From the NCBI RefSeq assembly GCF_005049285.1, contig NZ_SOSC01000003.1, forward strand, positions 310,001 to 374,000: 64,000 nt of DNA, written 5' to 3'. This document shows, in pieces, positions 1 to 7,621 of this stretch. Both the position numbers and the translations under genes were made by a program. The DNA is from Halorientalis salina. Lineage in GTDB: Archaea; Halobacteriota; Halobacteria; Halobacteriales; Haloarculaceae. Position 1 is the stretch's first letter. The number at the start of each line of letters is the position of its first letter. The notes under the pieces are model-generated. The model worked only from the letters and a program-made list of their open reading frames with translations, was not told the origin of the DNA and made no database searches.

Positions 1-378
1 GCCGGCGCAGGCATCACGACGGTTCGAGCACTCGCCGGCCCGGGCCACGTCATCTACTCGGGCTTTGCGGGCTACTACCTCGGACTGGCGAAGTTCAATC
101 AGGAACATGCCGGCCCCCTCGTCGTGAAGGGTGTCACCATCGCCGCGCTCATCCACGGGGCCTACAACACCTCGGCGACGGTGCTGGTCCCGGCGGTCGC
201 GGAGGTGCTCACGGGCGTCTCGCAGTTCGCCGTCTTCTTCGGGTTCGTCGTCGTCTACGACGGCCTCTTCGGCTATCTGCTCGTCCGAAAGCTCTCGAAG
301 TACAACAACGCCTACCGCGACGCCAGCAGTTCCGACCGGGAGGGCACGATCAGTTCCGAACGCACCGAGTTCGAGTAG
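1..378 (+). CDS. PrsW-family intramembrane metalloprotease, C-terminal part
   Basis: The reading frame is open from the first base of the window, so the 5' end is missing. The visible 125 residues include the segment GHVIYSGFAGYYLG, a hydrophobic stretch, then IHGAYNT and further hydrophobic helices, ending in a charged tail. Conserved His residues in membrane helices of this kind are typical of the PrsW/CPBP type of membrane-embedded zinc proteases, which cut other membrane proteins within the bilayer. The glutamate-rich first motif of the family would lie upstream of the window. The stop codon abuts the convergent riboflavin synthase gene. Family call rests on the pattern HVIYS...GYYLG...HG.YN and is an inference from memory. 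Confidence 0.7.
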   Translation, partial: AGAGITTVRALAGPGHVIYSGFAGYYLGLAKFNQEHAGPLVVKGVTIAALIHGAYNTSATVLVPAVAEVLTGVSQFAVFFGFVVVYDGLFGYLLVRKLSKYNNAYRDASSSDREGTISSERTEFE

Positions 379-1005
379 CTACTCCTCGGCGTACTTTTCG
401 GCGTACGGAGTTTGTGCGTCACCGGCCTCACTGCCCAGCATCGACTCGACGTACTTGGCGACCACGTCCACCTCGATGTGGACCGGGTCCCCGACCGACT
501 TCGCCGAGAGCGTCGTCAACTCGTAGGTCGCCGGGATGATCGCGACGCCGAAATCGTCGTCTAGATCGGCGACAGTGAGACTGATCCCGTCGACCGTGAC
601 CGACCCCTTCTCGACGAGGTACCGTTCGAGGCCTTCGGGAACCGAAAAGCGGAACTCCCAGTCATCTCCAATCTCATCAATCGCGGTCACCTCGGCGGTG
701 CCGTCGACGTGCCCCTGAACGAAGTGGCCGTCGAAGCGGCCGTCGGCCGGCAGCGCCCGCTCGACGTTCACGATGTCGTCCTCGGCGACGGTCCCGAGAT
801 ACGTGCGCTCGACGGTCTCCTGTGAGAGGAAGAGGTCGAACCAATCACTCCCGAACTCCTCGACGGTCAGACAGGCGCCGTTGATCGCGATGGATTGTCC
901 GTGATGCAGGTCGTCCAGGTCGGCCTGGACGCGCACGCGGCGGCCGCCCTCGTCGTCCTCGGTGTCGAGAACTGTCCCAGTCTGCTCGACGATGCCGGTG
1001 AACAT
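379..1005 (-). CDS. ribE: Riboflavin synthase, bacterial alpha-chain type
   Basis: This protein of 208 residues catalyses the dismutation of two 6,7-dimethyl-8-ribityllumazine molecules to riboflavin. It begins with the family signature MFTGIVEQTG and consists of two homologous lumazine-binding barrels, the second opening with FVQGHVDG near residue 95. Length is normal for the family (about 200 residues). Many archaea use an unrelated pentameric RibC-like enzyme, so the bacterial-type enzyme is of note, although I recall it as usual in haloarchaea. The C-terminal 20 residues after the second barrel are charged and probably disordered. Its stop codon lies directly against that of the convergent PrsW gene. 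Confidence 0.95.
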   Translation of the reverse strand: MFTGIVEQTGTVLDTEDDEGGRRVRVQADLDDLHHGQSIAINGACLTVEEFGSDWFDLFLSQETVERTYLGTVAEDDIVNVERALPADGRFDGHFVQGHVDGTAEVTAIDEIGDDWEFRFSVPEGLERYLVEKGSVTVDGISLTVADLDDDFGVAIIPATYELTTLSAKSVGDPVHIEVDVVAKYVESMLGSEAGDAQTPYAEKYAEE

Positions 1006-1056
1006 ACACGCCGGTAGGGGCGGCGGGGCGAAAGGCGTTGTTCATTCCCTGGCGGG

Positions 1057-1467
1057 TCAGTCGGCGTTGGCGTCCTCGAACAGCGACGAGGACCGGTAGC
1101 CGACGATCATCTCGTGGACGAACAGACCCCCGAGGAGAACGGCGGCGAGCCCACCCAGGACGAGTCGTCCGAGGCCGTCGACGCCGTCGATCCCGTCGAC
1201 GACCCCGTACAGCCAGAGTATCCACAGCCCGGAAAAGAGCAGGCTCACGCGGATGCGCGTCCCCGGCGGGACGTTCTCGGTTTCGTCACCCGTCGCCGCC
1301 AGATACAGCTGTGGCAGCAGGAACGGGAGGATCGGGAAAAACAGGACGCTGACGACCGCTCCCTGGGTCGTCCGGAGTCCGACCTCGAGGACGAAGCCGG
1401 CGACGATCAGGAGGCACACCGAGAGGGCGAGTCCGGTGAGGTACACGCGGGTTTCGCGGGAGACCAT
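1057..1467 (-). CDS. Small multi-pass membrane protein, unknown function
   Basis: A 136-residue protein with four hydrophobic segments: residues about 10-32, 38-58, 75-95 and 100-120. I take the ATG at 1467 (MVSRETRVYL) because the codons upstream to 1494 overlap the neighbouring intergenic stretch. The N-terminus is basic and the loop between helices 2 and 3 is acidic (TGDETENV), which fits a membrane protein with the N-terminus inside. No catalytic motif is visible. It lies downstream of the divergent gene at 1564 and ahead of ribE on the same strand with a 51-base gap, so co-transcription with ribE is possible. I do not recognise the family. Confidence 0.7.
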   Translation of the reverse strand: MVSRETRVYLTGLALSVCLLIVAGFVLEVGLRTTQGAVVSVLFFPILPFLLPQLYLAATGDETENVPPGTRIRVSLLFSGLWILWLYGVVDGIDGVDGLGRLVLGGLAAVLLGGLFVHEMIVGYRSSSLFEDANAD

Positions 1468-1563
1468 ACGCGACTCGACGCATCCGGCGAACAAAAAGAC
1501 AGCGCAGTGACTGGATCAGGGGTCGCATCGCTTTTGTCCGCTGGCCCTGAAGGCCACGACGAC

Positions 1564-1824
1564 ATGGACACGGGCATCGTCGGCATGATCACGCAACTGG
1601 GGACCGTCGCCATCGCCGCGACCATCGGGATGATGGGACTCGACTTCTTCTTTCGCGGCCAGCGACTCCTCGGCGGCGGGTTCGTCGCCTTCGCGGTCCT
1701 GATGGTGCTCGTCGAGGAGTACATCACGACGCCGGGCGACGTCGCCGGCGATCTCGCGGCGTCGGTCGTCGGGACGGTCGCGAAAGAACCCGAACGCGAG
1801 TCCGACTCCGAGCGCAGCGAGTGA
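1564..1824 (+). CDS. Small membrane protein, haloarchaeal, unknown function
   Basis: An 86-residue protein starting MDTGIVGMITQLG. It has two hydrophobic helices (about residues 5-25 and 34-52) followed by a soluble acidic tail ending in a run of Glu, Ser and Arg. The start is set by an ATG 54 bases after the 3' end of the divergent gene's start region; the longer upstream frame has poor codon use. The stop codon abuts that of the convergent helicase gene. I recognise the general layout from other haloarchaeal genomes but not a function. Confidence 0.65.
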   Translation: MDTGIVGMITQLGTVAIAATIGMMGLDFFFRGQRLLGGGFVAFAVLMVLVEEYITTPGDVAGDLAASVVGTVAKEPERESDSERSE

Positions 1825-3666
1825 TTACTGGGCCGGGAGCGGCTCTTTGGCTTCCTCGAGCAGTTGCTCGAGGGTCTTCTCACTGGGTTCGTTCTCCAGC
1901 AGGACGTCGACGGGCAGCGTCGGCGCGCCGTCGACCAGCCCTTCGAGCAGGACGAGTCGTTCCCGGGCGCGGCTCATCCCGACGTAGAAGACGCGCCGTT
2001 CGTTGTCGGTCAGCGTCGGCACGGGGTCGGTGTGTTTGGTGAACTCCTCGACGCCGGGGACGTCCCGACCCTCCTGTTCGACGGTCGCGGCCATCTGCTC
2101 GACGACCTTCTCGGTGAGGTCGGTCGCGACGAAGACGTGGTCGGCCTCGCGACCCTTCGCGGAGTGGATGGTGCCCAGGCGCACGCGGGAGCTGTCCATC
2201 CCCCGGTACTCGCCCGAGAAGTACGCGTCGACGGAGCGCTCCTGGAAGTTCGTCACCTTCCGGAGCATGTCCGCGGCCGACCGCGGGTCCGGCATGAACG
2301 GCGCGTACTCGCGGACGAACTCGGGGTCGACGACGATCTCGGCGAGGTCGTCGATCCCGACTTCCTCCTGGCGCTCGTCGATGGCGTCGAAGAAGTCGTC
2401 GCGTTCACCGGTGCCGAAGGCCGAATCGGCCAGCATGTCGGCCAGGCGGCGGGCCTGGAGTGCGGTGACGGGTTCGTCCTCGTCGATCGACTCGACGGCG
2501 TCGACGTACTGGGAGAGGCGGTCGGTCCACATCCGCTGGTCGGTCAGACACTGGAAGGGGATGCCCTCGCCGATGAACTCGTCCATGAACTGGAACATCT
2601 GGTAGCGCGCCCGGAATAGGAGCATGACCGTCCCGTCGGGGTCCTCGTCGACGGTCGCCTTGACGTTGCGCACCAGGTCGAGCATCGACGGCCCGCGGAC
2701 GGCGTTGACGCGCCCGCCTTCCTTTCGGGGTTCGAGGTCTTTCTCCTGGCGTTTGTCGATGTGACTGATCTCCTTGTTGACGACGTTCAGGATGCGGGAT
2801 GGCAGCCGGTAGGAGTTCGGGAGGATGTTGTCGTCGGTCACGTCCTCGTCCAACAGGAGGTCGGGGTCGGCACCCTGCCAGGCGTAGACGACCTGGTCGT
2901 CGTCGCCCGCGATGAGGATCTTCTCCATGTGGGGTTTCCACTCCTGGTAGACGTCGTACTGCAGGGTCGTGATGTCCTGGAACTCGTCGATGACGAGGTA
3001 GTCGACGTTCGGGAGGAGGGAGCGCTGGGTGACCCGTTCGAGCATGTCGGCGAAGCCGACGAGGCCGTTCTCGCCCTGGTAGCCGCGCCAGGCGCGGATC
3101 GCCTCGGGCACGTCGATCCGGTCGTCGTCGGAGGGCCAGGTCGGCGTGTACTTGTTGCCGGTCTGGGCGTTCTCGTCGATTTCCGGCGGGAGGCGGACCT
3201 CCTCGTCGTTCCACTGGAAGGGCACGTCGTACCAGTCGGCCACGTCGCGGCGAGTGCGCTGGAGCCACTGGCTGGTCGCGATGACCTTGTTGCCGATGGT
3301 CGTCGAGCGGGCGCTCCGGCGGCGAGCGCCCTTGTTCTCGTCCTCGTACTCGATGCCGTACTCGTCACAGAACTCCTCCTTGTCGGACTCGCCCACCACG
3401 TCCCCGCGCGAGAGGTTCAGGAGTTCGTAGGCTTTCGCGTGCATCGTACAGACGTTGCCCCGGAGGGCTCGCGGCGTCGTGTCGAGGCGTTCGGCGAGGC
3501 GTTCGCGGATCTCGGCGGCGGCCGCTCGCGTGTACGAAACGACGAGGATGTCCCGTACGTCGGCACCCTCTTCCTGTAACTGCTCGACGCGGTCGAGGAG
3601 CGCAGTCGTCTTCCCACTACCCGGCCCACCGAACAGGCGGACCACTTCTGGCGTCGTGTCGGTCAT
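1825..3666 (-). CDS. UvrD/Rep-type superfamily 1 DNA helicase
   Basis: A 613-residue ATP-dependent helicase. Visible SF1 motifs in order are motif I GGPGSGKTT near residue 12, Q-motif neighbourhood and VVSYTRAAAAEI (Ia), motif II VIDEFQD, motif III GDDDQVVYAW, motif V TIHSAKGREADHVFV and motif VI FYVGMSRARERL. The expected role is unwinding of DNA during repair or restart of forks. The ATG at 3666 (MTDTTPEVV) is chosen over the GTG eight codons earlier because it opens directly into the motif I region. At 613 residues it is shorter than bacterial UvrD (about 720), with a compact 1B/2B region. It stands alone between a convergent gene and the membrane/HTH pair. Confidence 0.92.
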   Translation of the reverse strand: MTDTTPEVVRLFGGPGSGKTTALLDRVEQLQEEGADVRDILVVSYTRAAAAEIRERLAERLDTTPRALRGNVCTMHAKAYELLNLSRGDVVGESDKEEFCDEYGIEYEDENKGARRRSARSTTIGNKVIATSQWLQRTRRDVADWYDVPFQWNDEEVRLPPEIDENAQTGNKYTPTWPSDDDRIDVPEAIRAWRGYQGENGLVGFADMLERVTQRSLLPNVDYLVIDEFQDITTLQYDVYQEWKPHMEKILIAGDDDQVVYAWQGADPDLLLDEDVTDDNILPNSYRLPSRILNVVNKEISHIDKRQEKDLEPRKEGGRVNAVRGPSMLDLVRNVKATVDEDPDGTVMLLFRARYQMFQFMDEFIGEGIPFQCLTDQRMWTDRLSQYVDAVESIDEDEPVTALQARRLADMLADSAFGTGERDDFFDAIDERQEEVGIDDLAEIVVDPEFVREYAPFMPDPRSAADMLRKVTNFQERSVDAYFSGEYRGMDSSRVRLGTIHSAKGREADHVFVATDLTEKVVEQMAATVEQEGRDVPGVEEFTKHTDPVPTLTDNERRVFYVGMSRARERLVLLEGLVDGAPTLPVDVLLENEPSEKTLEQLLEEAKEPLPAQ

Positions 3667-3777
3667 TGGACCACTAGTGGACCTACTCACCCATAAGCAA
3701 CGTGGCTTGGAGTCGGCACCGCGTGCAGGTATTTTTCGCGTCGAGGATCGGCGGTAGGAACGGCGACGGGCGAACGC

Positions 3778-4089
3778 TCAGCGATAGAGCGAGAGATACA
3801 ACATGGCGAACCCCACGATAAAGGGGATCGTCTCGGTCATCTGGAGGAAGATAGCGGTCAGCGAGGAGTCCGTTGCACCGGCTCCGAGCTGGGTGATGAC
3901 GTTGCTGACGGCGACGCCCATACTGATGAAGGCGAACCCGATGAATGCGGTCTGGAGTTTGTCGGACCGCTTCTTGCGATAGGCCTGAAAACTGATGAGC
4001 GTGATCCCGAGCGTCAGACCGAAGGTAATGAGCCGTAAAACGATGAGGAACCCGCGCGCGAGCGCGACCGTGTCAACCATGGACGCCAT
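3778..4089 (-). CDS. Small three-helix membrane protein of a HTH-linked pair
   Basis: A 103-residue protein with three hydrophobic helices (about residues 8-33, 46-66 and 80-102) and a basic cytoplasmic loop YRKKRSDKLQ between helices 1 and 2. It lies 35 bases downstream of a winged-HTH gene on the same strand and is probably co-transcribed with it. A homologous protein with the same loop-then-TAFIGF pattern lies at 51103-51387, also downstream of a related HTH gene. From memory this family carries a domain-of-unknown-function label (DUF7521-like) in haloarchaea. The pairing suggests a membrane sensor or partner of the regulator, but no ligand-binding site is visible. Confidence 0.7.
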   Translation of the reverse strand: MASMVDTVALARGFLIVLRLITFGLTLGITLISFQAYRKKRSDKLQTAFIGFAFISMGVAVSNVITQLGAGATDSSLTAIFLQMTETIPFIVGFAMLYLSLYR

Positions 4090-4124
4090 TCATCACTCGC
4101 CCAATATAAAGTTACGTCGGACGC

Positions 4125-4478
4125 TCACTCGGGGTTGAGTTCGTCCCACAACTGGCTAAAGCGGTCCGGGAGGTTCTCCTCGCGGTAGATCCGTACCTTG
4201 TACTCGCCTTCCTCTTCTAAGGAGATGACAGTGCTGTCGAAGTTCGACTCGTAGATCTTGTAGTGGTTGCCGTCGTCGGCGACCAGCGTCCGGTCTTCGA
4301 TCAGGTCGTGTTCCTCGAGCACCTCGATTCGGCGATAGACGGTCGGCAGGGACAGATCGCACTCCTCGGCCAGTTCCTTGGCCGACCGGGGCTCGATACT
4401 GATGGCAGCCAGTATCTCGCGGGCGTGCTCGTCTCCGATCGTATCGAGGACCTGCTCGATACTGCGTTCCTCGGCCAC
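4125..4478 (-). CDS. Winged helix-turn-helix regulator paired with a membrane protein
   Basis: A 117-residue DNA-binding protein. Residues about 12-75 form a winged HTH: EHAREILAAISIEPRSAKELAEECDLSLPTVYRRIEVLEEHDLI, with the recognition helix at LPTVYRRIEVL, followed by a beta-rich C-terminal half that may bind a partner. I choose the GTG at 4478 because a TATA-like box (4501-4510, minus strand) sits 27 bases upstream, the spacing of a leaderless transcript; the frame continues upstream to 4556 but reads as promoter. It precedes the small membrane protein at 3778-4089. A paralogue at 51526-51861 shares the TCYRRIDEL/TVYRRIEVL helix and layout. Confidence 0.8.
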   Translation of the reverse strand: MAEERSIEQVLDTIGDEHAREILAAISIEPRSAKELAEECDLSLPTVYRRIEVLEEHDLIEDRTLVADDGNHYKIYESNFDSTVISLEEEGEYKVRIYREENLPDRFSQLWDELNPE

Positions 4479-4581
4479 TACGATGAGTTCAGTACACCCC
4501 CGTAAAAAGATATTGCGCACGGTATCACTCCTGAGAAAGTGACCGAGAGCTGTCACCCCAGTGGGTGGAACTGCGCGGTTC

Positions 4582-4609
4582 TTTCAGCGCGTGAAAACGC
4601 CTATAAATA
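4582..4609 (+). promoter_or_regulatory. Promoter of the PadR-like gene with an inverted repeat
   Basis: A good archaeal TATA box, TATAAATA, lies at 4602-4609, with transcription expected near 4630. Immediately upstream (4582-4596) is the inverted repeat TTTCA-N5-TGAAA, overlapping where the TFB recognition element would be. The position is right for an operator used for repression by occlusion of TFB. Whether the adjacent PadR-like protein or the divergent winged-HTH protein binds here cannot be told from sequence. Confidence 0.5.
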
Positions 4610-4695
4610 CCCATTTTCATTCGCGGAAATCGCGGGGGAGCCATTATGTATGCCTACCAGAGAGGAGTGTGTAGATGGAGTCCAAGTGATGTACC

Positions 4696-5190
4696 ATGTC
4701 CGGAGATAATGTGAGCACGAGTCCGCTGGTGAACACGCTGATAGAGGAGCTATCGGCTGGCAAAGACGCTGGAATCGACGCGCCGTCGCCGGACGGGCCG
4801 AGCGCCGGCAGCGAGATCGACCCCGAGCAGGTCCTGTCTTCGGTCATGGAGACGCTCGCCGTCGAGGAGTCGTTCGCGTTCGACGACGAGATCGTCAAGC
4901 AGAACCTCGACGAGATCCTCATCGCGCTGATCGCGCTGCGGGACGGGACCCACGGGAAGGCCCTCATCGACGACCTGTCGCGGCTGTTCGACGCAGAGTT
5001 GAGTCCGGGCACCGTCTACCCGCGCCTCCACGACATCGAGAGCGACGGGATACTCTCGATGCACGAACTCGTCCGAACCAAGGAGTACTCCGTCGACGAC
5101 GGCGACGCCGCGAAAGAGCGGATCGAGCGCGCGATGTACCACCACCTCGCGCTCGGTCTGTTCCTTCACGATTCGCTCGACGAATTATAA
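4696..5190 (+). CDS. PadR-like winged-HTH transcription regulator
   Basis: A 164-residue protein. The N-terminal ~65 residues are acidic and low in complexity; residues about 75-125 form a PadR-type winged helix: ILIALIALRDGTHGKALIDDLSRLFDAELSPGTVYPRLHDIESDGIL, with the family hallmark SPGTVYPRLHDLE. The C-terminal part YHHLALGLFLHDSLDEL is helical and should mediate dimerisation. Start ATG follows the promoter by about 65 transcribed bases. The gene diverges from the HTH/membrane pair, so the two regulators share one intergenic region. The ligand or target set is unknown. Confidence 0.8.
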   Translation: MSGDNVSTSPLVNTLIEELSAGKDAGIDAPSPDGPSAGSEIDPEQVLSSVMETLAVEESFAFDDEIVKQNLDEILIALIALRDGTHGKALIDDLSRLFDAELSPGTVYPRLHDIESDGILSMHELVRTKEYSVDDGDAAKERIERAMYHHLALGLFLHDSLDEL

Positions 5191-5374
5191 AATTCGATCG
5201 AGAACATCCCGCTCCAGACCTCCCGACTGGCATCTCCGTTATCGTTTCTCGGGCACCGTCCTTCCGCTCAAAGAACTCCGGCGCCACAGGTCAGCCCCCG
5301 GTCCGGACACCGCACTCGCGACCGCTGGACGTGACTGGCGGCTCAGTCGACGCGATAAAAAAAAAGACGGACCG

Positions 5375-5557
5375 CTAGTTCTGATTCGGTACCCAGCCAC
5401 ACACCGAGCACTCGGTCGCGTCTGTATCGTGGAGACCGCTACACTCCGGACACTGTTTCTTGTTGTAGCTCTCGTCCCAGCCGACGGCTTCTACTTCGTG
5501 CCCGCGGTCCGACAGGAACTCGTCGAACAGTTCGTCGTTACTCGGTGCTGACGCCAT
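5375..5557 (-). CDS. HVO_0416-type zinc-finger protein
   Basis: A 60-residue protein starting MASAPSNDELFDEFLSDRGHEVEAVGWDESYNKKQ, then a zinc ribbon with CPEC at about residues 38-41 and CSVC near residue 52, ending GWVPNQN. The sequence matches closely what I remember of the HVO_0416 zinc-finger family of Haloferax. The ATG at 5557 is preferred over 5584 because the upstream nine codons lie over an AT-rich stretch with a likely TATA element. Small zinc-ribbon proteins of this kind have been linked by others to swarming and biofilm behaviour in Haloferax; that is family knowledge, not seen here. Confidence 0.85.
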   Translation of the reverse strand: MASAPSNDELFDEFLSDRGHEVEAVGWDESYNKKQCPECSGLHDTDATECSVCGWVPNQN

Positions 5558-5695
5558 ACATGCTATGGTATAACACACCACCATATAGCTCTATTGGTTC
5601 GACACATATTGGCCGGTGTCTCGGGAACGTCAGTCGGGGAGTTCCCGCTCTCGGCAGTAACAGGTTTAGGGGCGGTCGGTGCGTTGGGGCAGGTG

Positions 5696-6016
5696 ATGGT
5701 CGAATCGCTGACGGCAGCCCAGCTTCAGGAGCGGCTTCGAGACGGGTCGGACGTCCAGCTCATCGACACCCGAACCGCGACGAAGTTCGAGGCGGGACAC
5801 GTTCCCGGTGCCGAGAACATCCCGTACCCAGAACTGGCCGAGCGGATCGCGGACATCGAGTGGGGTGAGGAGATCGTGTTGGTGTGTGAGCGCGGCGAGA
5901 GTTCGCTCCAGGCCGCACGCATCCTCGAATCGTACGAGGGCATCGACGAGGGAACGCTGGTCGCCAACCTCGAAGACGGCTACGAGGGGTGGGACGGCGA
6001 CCTCGAAACGGCGTGA
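5696..6016 (+). CDS. Rhodanese-like sulfurtransferase, single domain
   Basis: A 106-residue rhodanese domain, likely moving sulfane sulfur from thiosulfate or persulfide donors. Signature segments are LIDTRTATKFEAGHVPGAENIPYPEL and the active-site loop VLVCERGESSLQAA, with the catalytic Cys near residue 62 carried on CERGESS. Length is normal for a free-standing domain. ATG 5696 (MVESLTA) is chosen because the 34 upstream codons do not resemble the family and contain the promoter. No operon partner is evident; the next gene starts 50 bases on. Confidence 0.9.
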   Translation: MVESLTAAQLQERLRDGSDVQLIDTRTATKFEAGHVPGAENIPYPELAERIADIEWGEEIVLVCERGESSLQAARILESYEGIDEGTLVANLEDGYEGWDGDLETA

Positions 6017-6066
6017 GCGCACGGGCGCGGCTGTAGATACTTGTACGGCACACGCGTATCCCAGGC

Positions 6067-6345
6067 ATGGTTTCACTCGCCGACCTGCCCGAGGCACCGC
6101 TCGACGGAACGTGTACACACTGTGGTGCGTCCATCACCCGCGGGTACGTCGTCGCCTCCGAGACGGCGGAGGGCTACGCGTTCGAGATGGAGACGGCGGT
6201 CTGTGACACCTGCGGGTGGACGGACGTTGGCGCGACGGGCTGTGCACCCACGCTGTCGGACTTCGAGACCGGTGACCTGCTGGTCCGGGTCGAGCGCGAC
6301 GAGGGAGCGCTTCGCCCGGCAGCCGTTACCGACGAGCGGTCCTGA
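6067..6345 (+). CDS. Small zinc-binding protein, unknown function
   Basis: A 92-residue protein with two knuckles, CTHCG near residues 16-20 and CDTCG near residues 46-50, that can form one zinc ribbon, and an additional Cys in GATGCAP. The remainder is acidic. It follows the rhodanese gene on the same strand after 50 bases and converges on the gene at 6353 with 7 bases between stops. I do not recognise a named family. A role as a regulator or adaptor is possible but is not shown by the sequence. Confidence 0.7.
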   Translation: MVSLADLPEAPLDGTCTHCGASITRGYVVASETAEGYAFEMETAVCDTCGWTDVGATGCAPTLSDFETGDLLVRVERDEGALRPAAVTDERS

Positions 6346-6352
6346 CTCCCAA

Positions 6353-6676
6353 TCAGTCGCCGGAGCCGTCGGGCGCGTCAGCGCCGTCGCCGGCCTCGAA
6401 CACCTGCAACTGGAGCTCCAGATCGTCGAGAACGGCTTCGGAGACCTGTAGTTCGACCTGCATCGTCTCGCCCTGGTGGTCACCGGCTCGGTCCGCGAAC
6501 TCGCGTGCACGGTCCGGCGGCATCGACAGCGGGAGGCGAACGTCGCCCCGCATCGCGGCCAGGTGGGCAGTCAACAGACCAGTCACCGCGTCGGCGGACA
6601 CGCCGGCCCGCTCCGCGTCGGCCAGCAGCTCCAACAGTGCCGCCCGGAAGTCGTCGGCGTCCTCGATATCGGTCAT
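6353..6676 (-). CDS. Hypothetical haloarchaeal protein
   Basis: A 107-residue acidic protein from the ATG at 6676 (MTDIEDADDFRAALLELLADAERAG). The N-terminal half is amphipathic helix with alternating Leu and Ala, the centre has MPPDRAREFADRAGDHQG and the C-terminal part is EVLDDLELQLQVFEAG-like before an acidic tail. There is no Cys and no transmembrane segment. The frame extends upstream to 6775 but that part is Arg/Ser rich and unlike haloarchaeal protein. No function can be assigned. Confidence 0.6.
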   Translation of the reverse strand: MTDIEDADDFRAALLELLADAERAGVSADAVTGLLTAHLAAMRGDVRLPLSMPPDRAREFADRAGDHQGETMQVELQVSEAVLDDLELQLQVFEAGDGADAPDGSGD

Positions 6677-6804
6677 CGACGGGTCGCTACGGCGCGTGCC
6701 CTGAAAAACCCGTCCGGTCGGCGATGTCCTCCCACGGGAACGCGGTCTGACACCTCGGCTGGGGCTTATGCTCATGCACGGCGAAGCCCGAAGGGTGGTA
6801 TTCG

Positions 6805-6972
6805 ATGGGACTCCTCGACTCGCTCAAGGAAGCAGTCACGCCAGATCACGAGCAGGCGGTTCGGTACCAGTGTCTGGACTGTCAGCGACAGTTCGCGTAC
6901 CGCGCCGACCTCGACGAGCAGACCTGCCCGTACTGCGATTCGACCGCACTCGAACGGGTGGATCGACCCTGA
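6805..6972 (+). CDS. Very small zinc-ribbon protein (55 residues)
   Basis: An ATG at 6805 opens a 55-residue protein, MGLLDSLKEAVTPDHEQA, followed by a zinc ribbon: CLDC at about residues 23-26 and CPYC at about 42-45, ending LERVDRP. The spacing of two CxxC pairs 15 residues apart is typical of rubredoxin-like or transcription-factor-like ribbons. Codon third positions are G or C almost throughout and the start lies about 30 bases behind a TATA-poor but spaced region, so it looks real. Haloarchaea encode many such short ribbons of unknown function. Confidence 0.75.
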   Translation: MGLLDSLKEAVTPDHEQAVRYQCLDCQRQFAYRADLDEQTCPYCDSTALERVDRP

Positions 6973-6999
6973 AACGCACTCAACGCGCGAACGCGGGCG

Positions 7000-7299
7000 T
7001 CAACCCTCGGTGAACACGTAGCCGCCCGACAGCAGGAACGCGAGGACGGCGATCAGACCGACGACGACGCGACCGCCGGGCAACAGCCCGGAGACCCAGG
7101 CCAGTTCCAGAACCAGGCCGACGACGAGCGCGGCGACGCCAGCGACGCCCAGGAGCGTCGCCGGGTGCGTCGACGGGAAATCGGCGAGCGGTTCCGGCAG
7201 GAATCGCGGCAGGTCCCGCCCGCTGACGTCCGCAGCCGTCTCGACGAGCGATCCGAGTATCAGCAGGACGATGCCGACCGTCATCAGTACTTTAACCAT
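7000..7299 (-). CDS. Small three-helix membrane protein, tandem copy 2
   Basis: A 99-residue membrane protein starting MVKVLMTVGIVLLILGSLVETAADVSG. Hydrophobic helices lie at about residues 3-20, 45-65 and 75-95, with the shared motif LPxFLPEPLADFPSTHPATLL and a terminal PGGRVVVGLIAVLAFLLSGG. It is clearly homologous to the next gene upstream (7292-7621), which it overlaps by 8 bases, so the pair is a tandem duplication translated in coupling. Function unknown; no catalytic residues apart from a conserved HPAT motif between helices 1 and 2. Confidence 0.75.
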   Translation of the reverse strand: MVKVLMTVGIVLLILGSLVETAADVSGRDLPRFLPEPLADFPSTHPATLLGVAGVAALVVGLVLELAWVSGLLPGGRVVVGLIAVLAFLLSGGYVFTEG

Positions 7300-7621
7300 G
7301 GTATCCACTCCCATCTCGGTCCTCGTCGCCGACGATGAATCCCCCGGAGAACAGGAACGCGATGACCGCGATCACGCCCACGAACAGGCGTCCGCCGGGA
7401 AGCGGATTCAGGGTCATCGCGATCCCGAGAACGAGGCCGACGACACCGGCCGTCGCCAGCGCCGTCGCCGGATGACACGGCGGCAGGTTCGACAGCGGCG
7501 ACGGCAGGAACTCCGGCATCGCCTTCTCGCGGACGTCCGCGTACACCTCGACGATGGACGCGACGATCAACGAGAGAATCGAGAAATCAAGCACCACTCG
7601 CGCGATGAAGCTGTCAACCAT
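7292..7621 (-). CDS. Small three-helix membrane protein, tandem copy 1
   Basis: A 109-residue membrane protein starting MVDSFIARVVLDFSILSLIVASIVEVYADVRE. It shares with its downstream neighbour the pattern VE..ADV, P.FLP.PL, P..HPAT.L..AGV..LV.G and PGGR..VG.IAV.AFL.SGG. The start at 7621 gives an N-terminal first helix matching the paralogue; the upstream 36 codons are Arg/Ser rich and not conserved. A TATA-like CTTATAAAT (minus strand, about 7745-7755) lies in the upstream region, giving a leader of about 100 bases. The two genes form a two-gene operon. Confidence 0.75.
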   Translation of the reverse strand: MVDSFIARVVLDFSILSLIVASIVEVYADVREKAMPEFLPSPLSNLPPCHPATALATAGVVGLVLGIAMTLNPLPGGRLFVGVIAVIAFLFSGGFIVGDEDRDGSGYHG

